From assembly GCA_037447655.1 (NCBI GenBank), contig JBBHKE010001715.1, positions 120,001 through 174,757 of the forward strand: a stretch of DNA of 54,757 nucleotides, written 5' to 3'. Position 1 is the stretch's first letter, and each line of letters begins with the position of its first letter. Under the pieces are notes generated by a model. The model saw nothing but the letters and a program-made list of their open reading frames with translations, was not told where the DNA came from and searched no databases. The DNA is from Zygnema cylindricum. Its lineage: Eukaryota; Streptophyta; Zygnematophyceae; Zygnematales; Zygnemataceae. Of this stretch, positions 54,155-54,757 are shown one piece after another. The position numbers were made by a program, and so were the translations under genes.

Positions 54155-54348
54155 CACTGCTAATCGTTATTAGTGTTATTTTCACCACTTAAAACATCTC
54201 TTCTCCGTGCACATTTGTCAGATTGTCAATCCTATGGTTGCTAATCCGATGGAAGACAAGAATCTCACCTTCCTAATGGCGACAAGTGTCAAAGAAAAGG
54301 TGTTTTAAGTGGCAACAAAAACGTTAACATTAATAACGACTAGCGCTG
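54155..54348. mobile_element. TA-flanked MITE copy, 194 bp
   Basis: It begins CACTGCTAATCGTTATTAGT and ends ATTAATAACGACTAGCGCTG, with TA at 54153-54154 and 54349-54350. Inverted similarity extends well inside (CCACTTAAAACA against TGTTTTAAGTGG), so it is nearly a full palindrome and its RNA would fold into a long hairpin. Confidence 0.87.
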
Positions 54349-54350
54349 TA

Positions 54351-54757
54351 GTTGTCTATGCTTCTGTGTGTAAATCCAATCAACATCTGTAAAAGCAAAT
54401 GCAGTTATTAAAATTTCAGAAAATTTTAAAATTGGATACAAAGGTTTGTAAAAGCAACGAATTTAGCCAAAAACATGATTTTTTTTTTCTTTTTGTTGGT
54501 ACTCAAATCGTGTACTTATTGAAATTTGCCTCCATTTAAATAAATTCCCTCCCTCGCCACAAAATTAAAAAAAAAAAAAATGCTTAAATAAAAAATCCGA
54601 AGGTTCCTCTCAAAATGTTAATTAAAAAAAAATTTAACTTTTTCAAAAAGTTTAAAATTTTAGCAAATTCGTTAACAAATAAAAAGAAAAGAAAAAAAAA
54701 GTCACAAAAATCGAGAAAATAATCCTATTTTTTGTTTCTATATACAGTTTCTATTTT
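54351..54757. other. AT-rich window end, no gene seen
   Basis: Very A/T-rich with homopolymer runs. No coding signal or repeat unit was identified. Confidence 0.5.

Overview
The window looks like nuclear DNA of a green plant. It has a nuclear gene for the plastid ribosomal protein bTHXc (RPS31/PSRP4), genes with GT-AG introns, a YJU2-type splicing factor with telo-box motifs upstream, and dense nested Ty1/copia retrotransposons. The copia elements are primed by a half tRNA-iMet, as in the copia/Ty5/Osser group. I would guess a bryophyte, fern or lycophyte, or streptophyte alga, but the sequence alone does not fix the species. No bacterial, organellar or CRISPR features were seen.

Positions 1-35588 are a retrotransposon cluster. 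Element A (+, 130-6460) has two 1016-bp LTRs. Element B (-, 7003-12776) has two LTRs. Element C (+, 12777-18359) is 5'-truncated. Element F (-) is an old element split into three parts (18360-19642, 26739-27933, 30801-32684) by element D (-, 19643-26733, target duplication ATATC) and element G (-, 27934-30800). Element H (+, 32685-35588) is 5'-truncated. A 0.9-kb hAT-type element sits in the 3' LTR of D, giving a three-level nest. All coding regions in the cluster are broken by stops, frameshifts or deletions. G and H share the same shrunken pol and appear to be a non-autonomous lineage.

Four features recur in these elements. (1) The primer binding site matches the anticodon arm of tRNA-iMet, not its 3' end, and lies inside the gag reading frame. 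In A-D and F the gag ATG is in the LTR. (2) The LTRs of A, C, D and H carry a tRNA-like block with a B box, always antisense to the element. (3) The LTRs of A, D, G and H carry two adjacent small hairpins, with a compensatory base-pair change. (4) Several U3 regions have ACGTGG G-box/ABRE-like motifs.

Positions 35589-54757 form a gene-bearing region: a two-exon gene for a 71-residue single-pass membrane protein (38374-39201, +), intronless YJU2 (43556-44734, -), three-exon RPS31 (45897-47648, +) and an unrecognised three-exon gene (51346-52922, +). Between and inside them are hAT-type elements with 8-bp target duplications, a family of about 200-bp TA-flanked MITEs (one split by a hAT copy), degenerate telomere-like repeats, many minisatellites and a polypurine block of about 650 bp. 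YJU2 (nuclear splicing) and RPS31 (plastid translation) are divergent neighbours about 1.16 kb apart. They share no obvious pathway.
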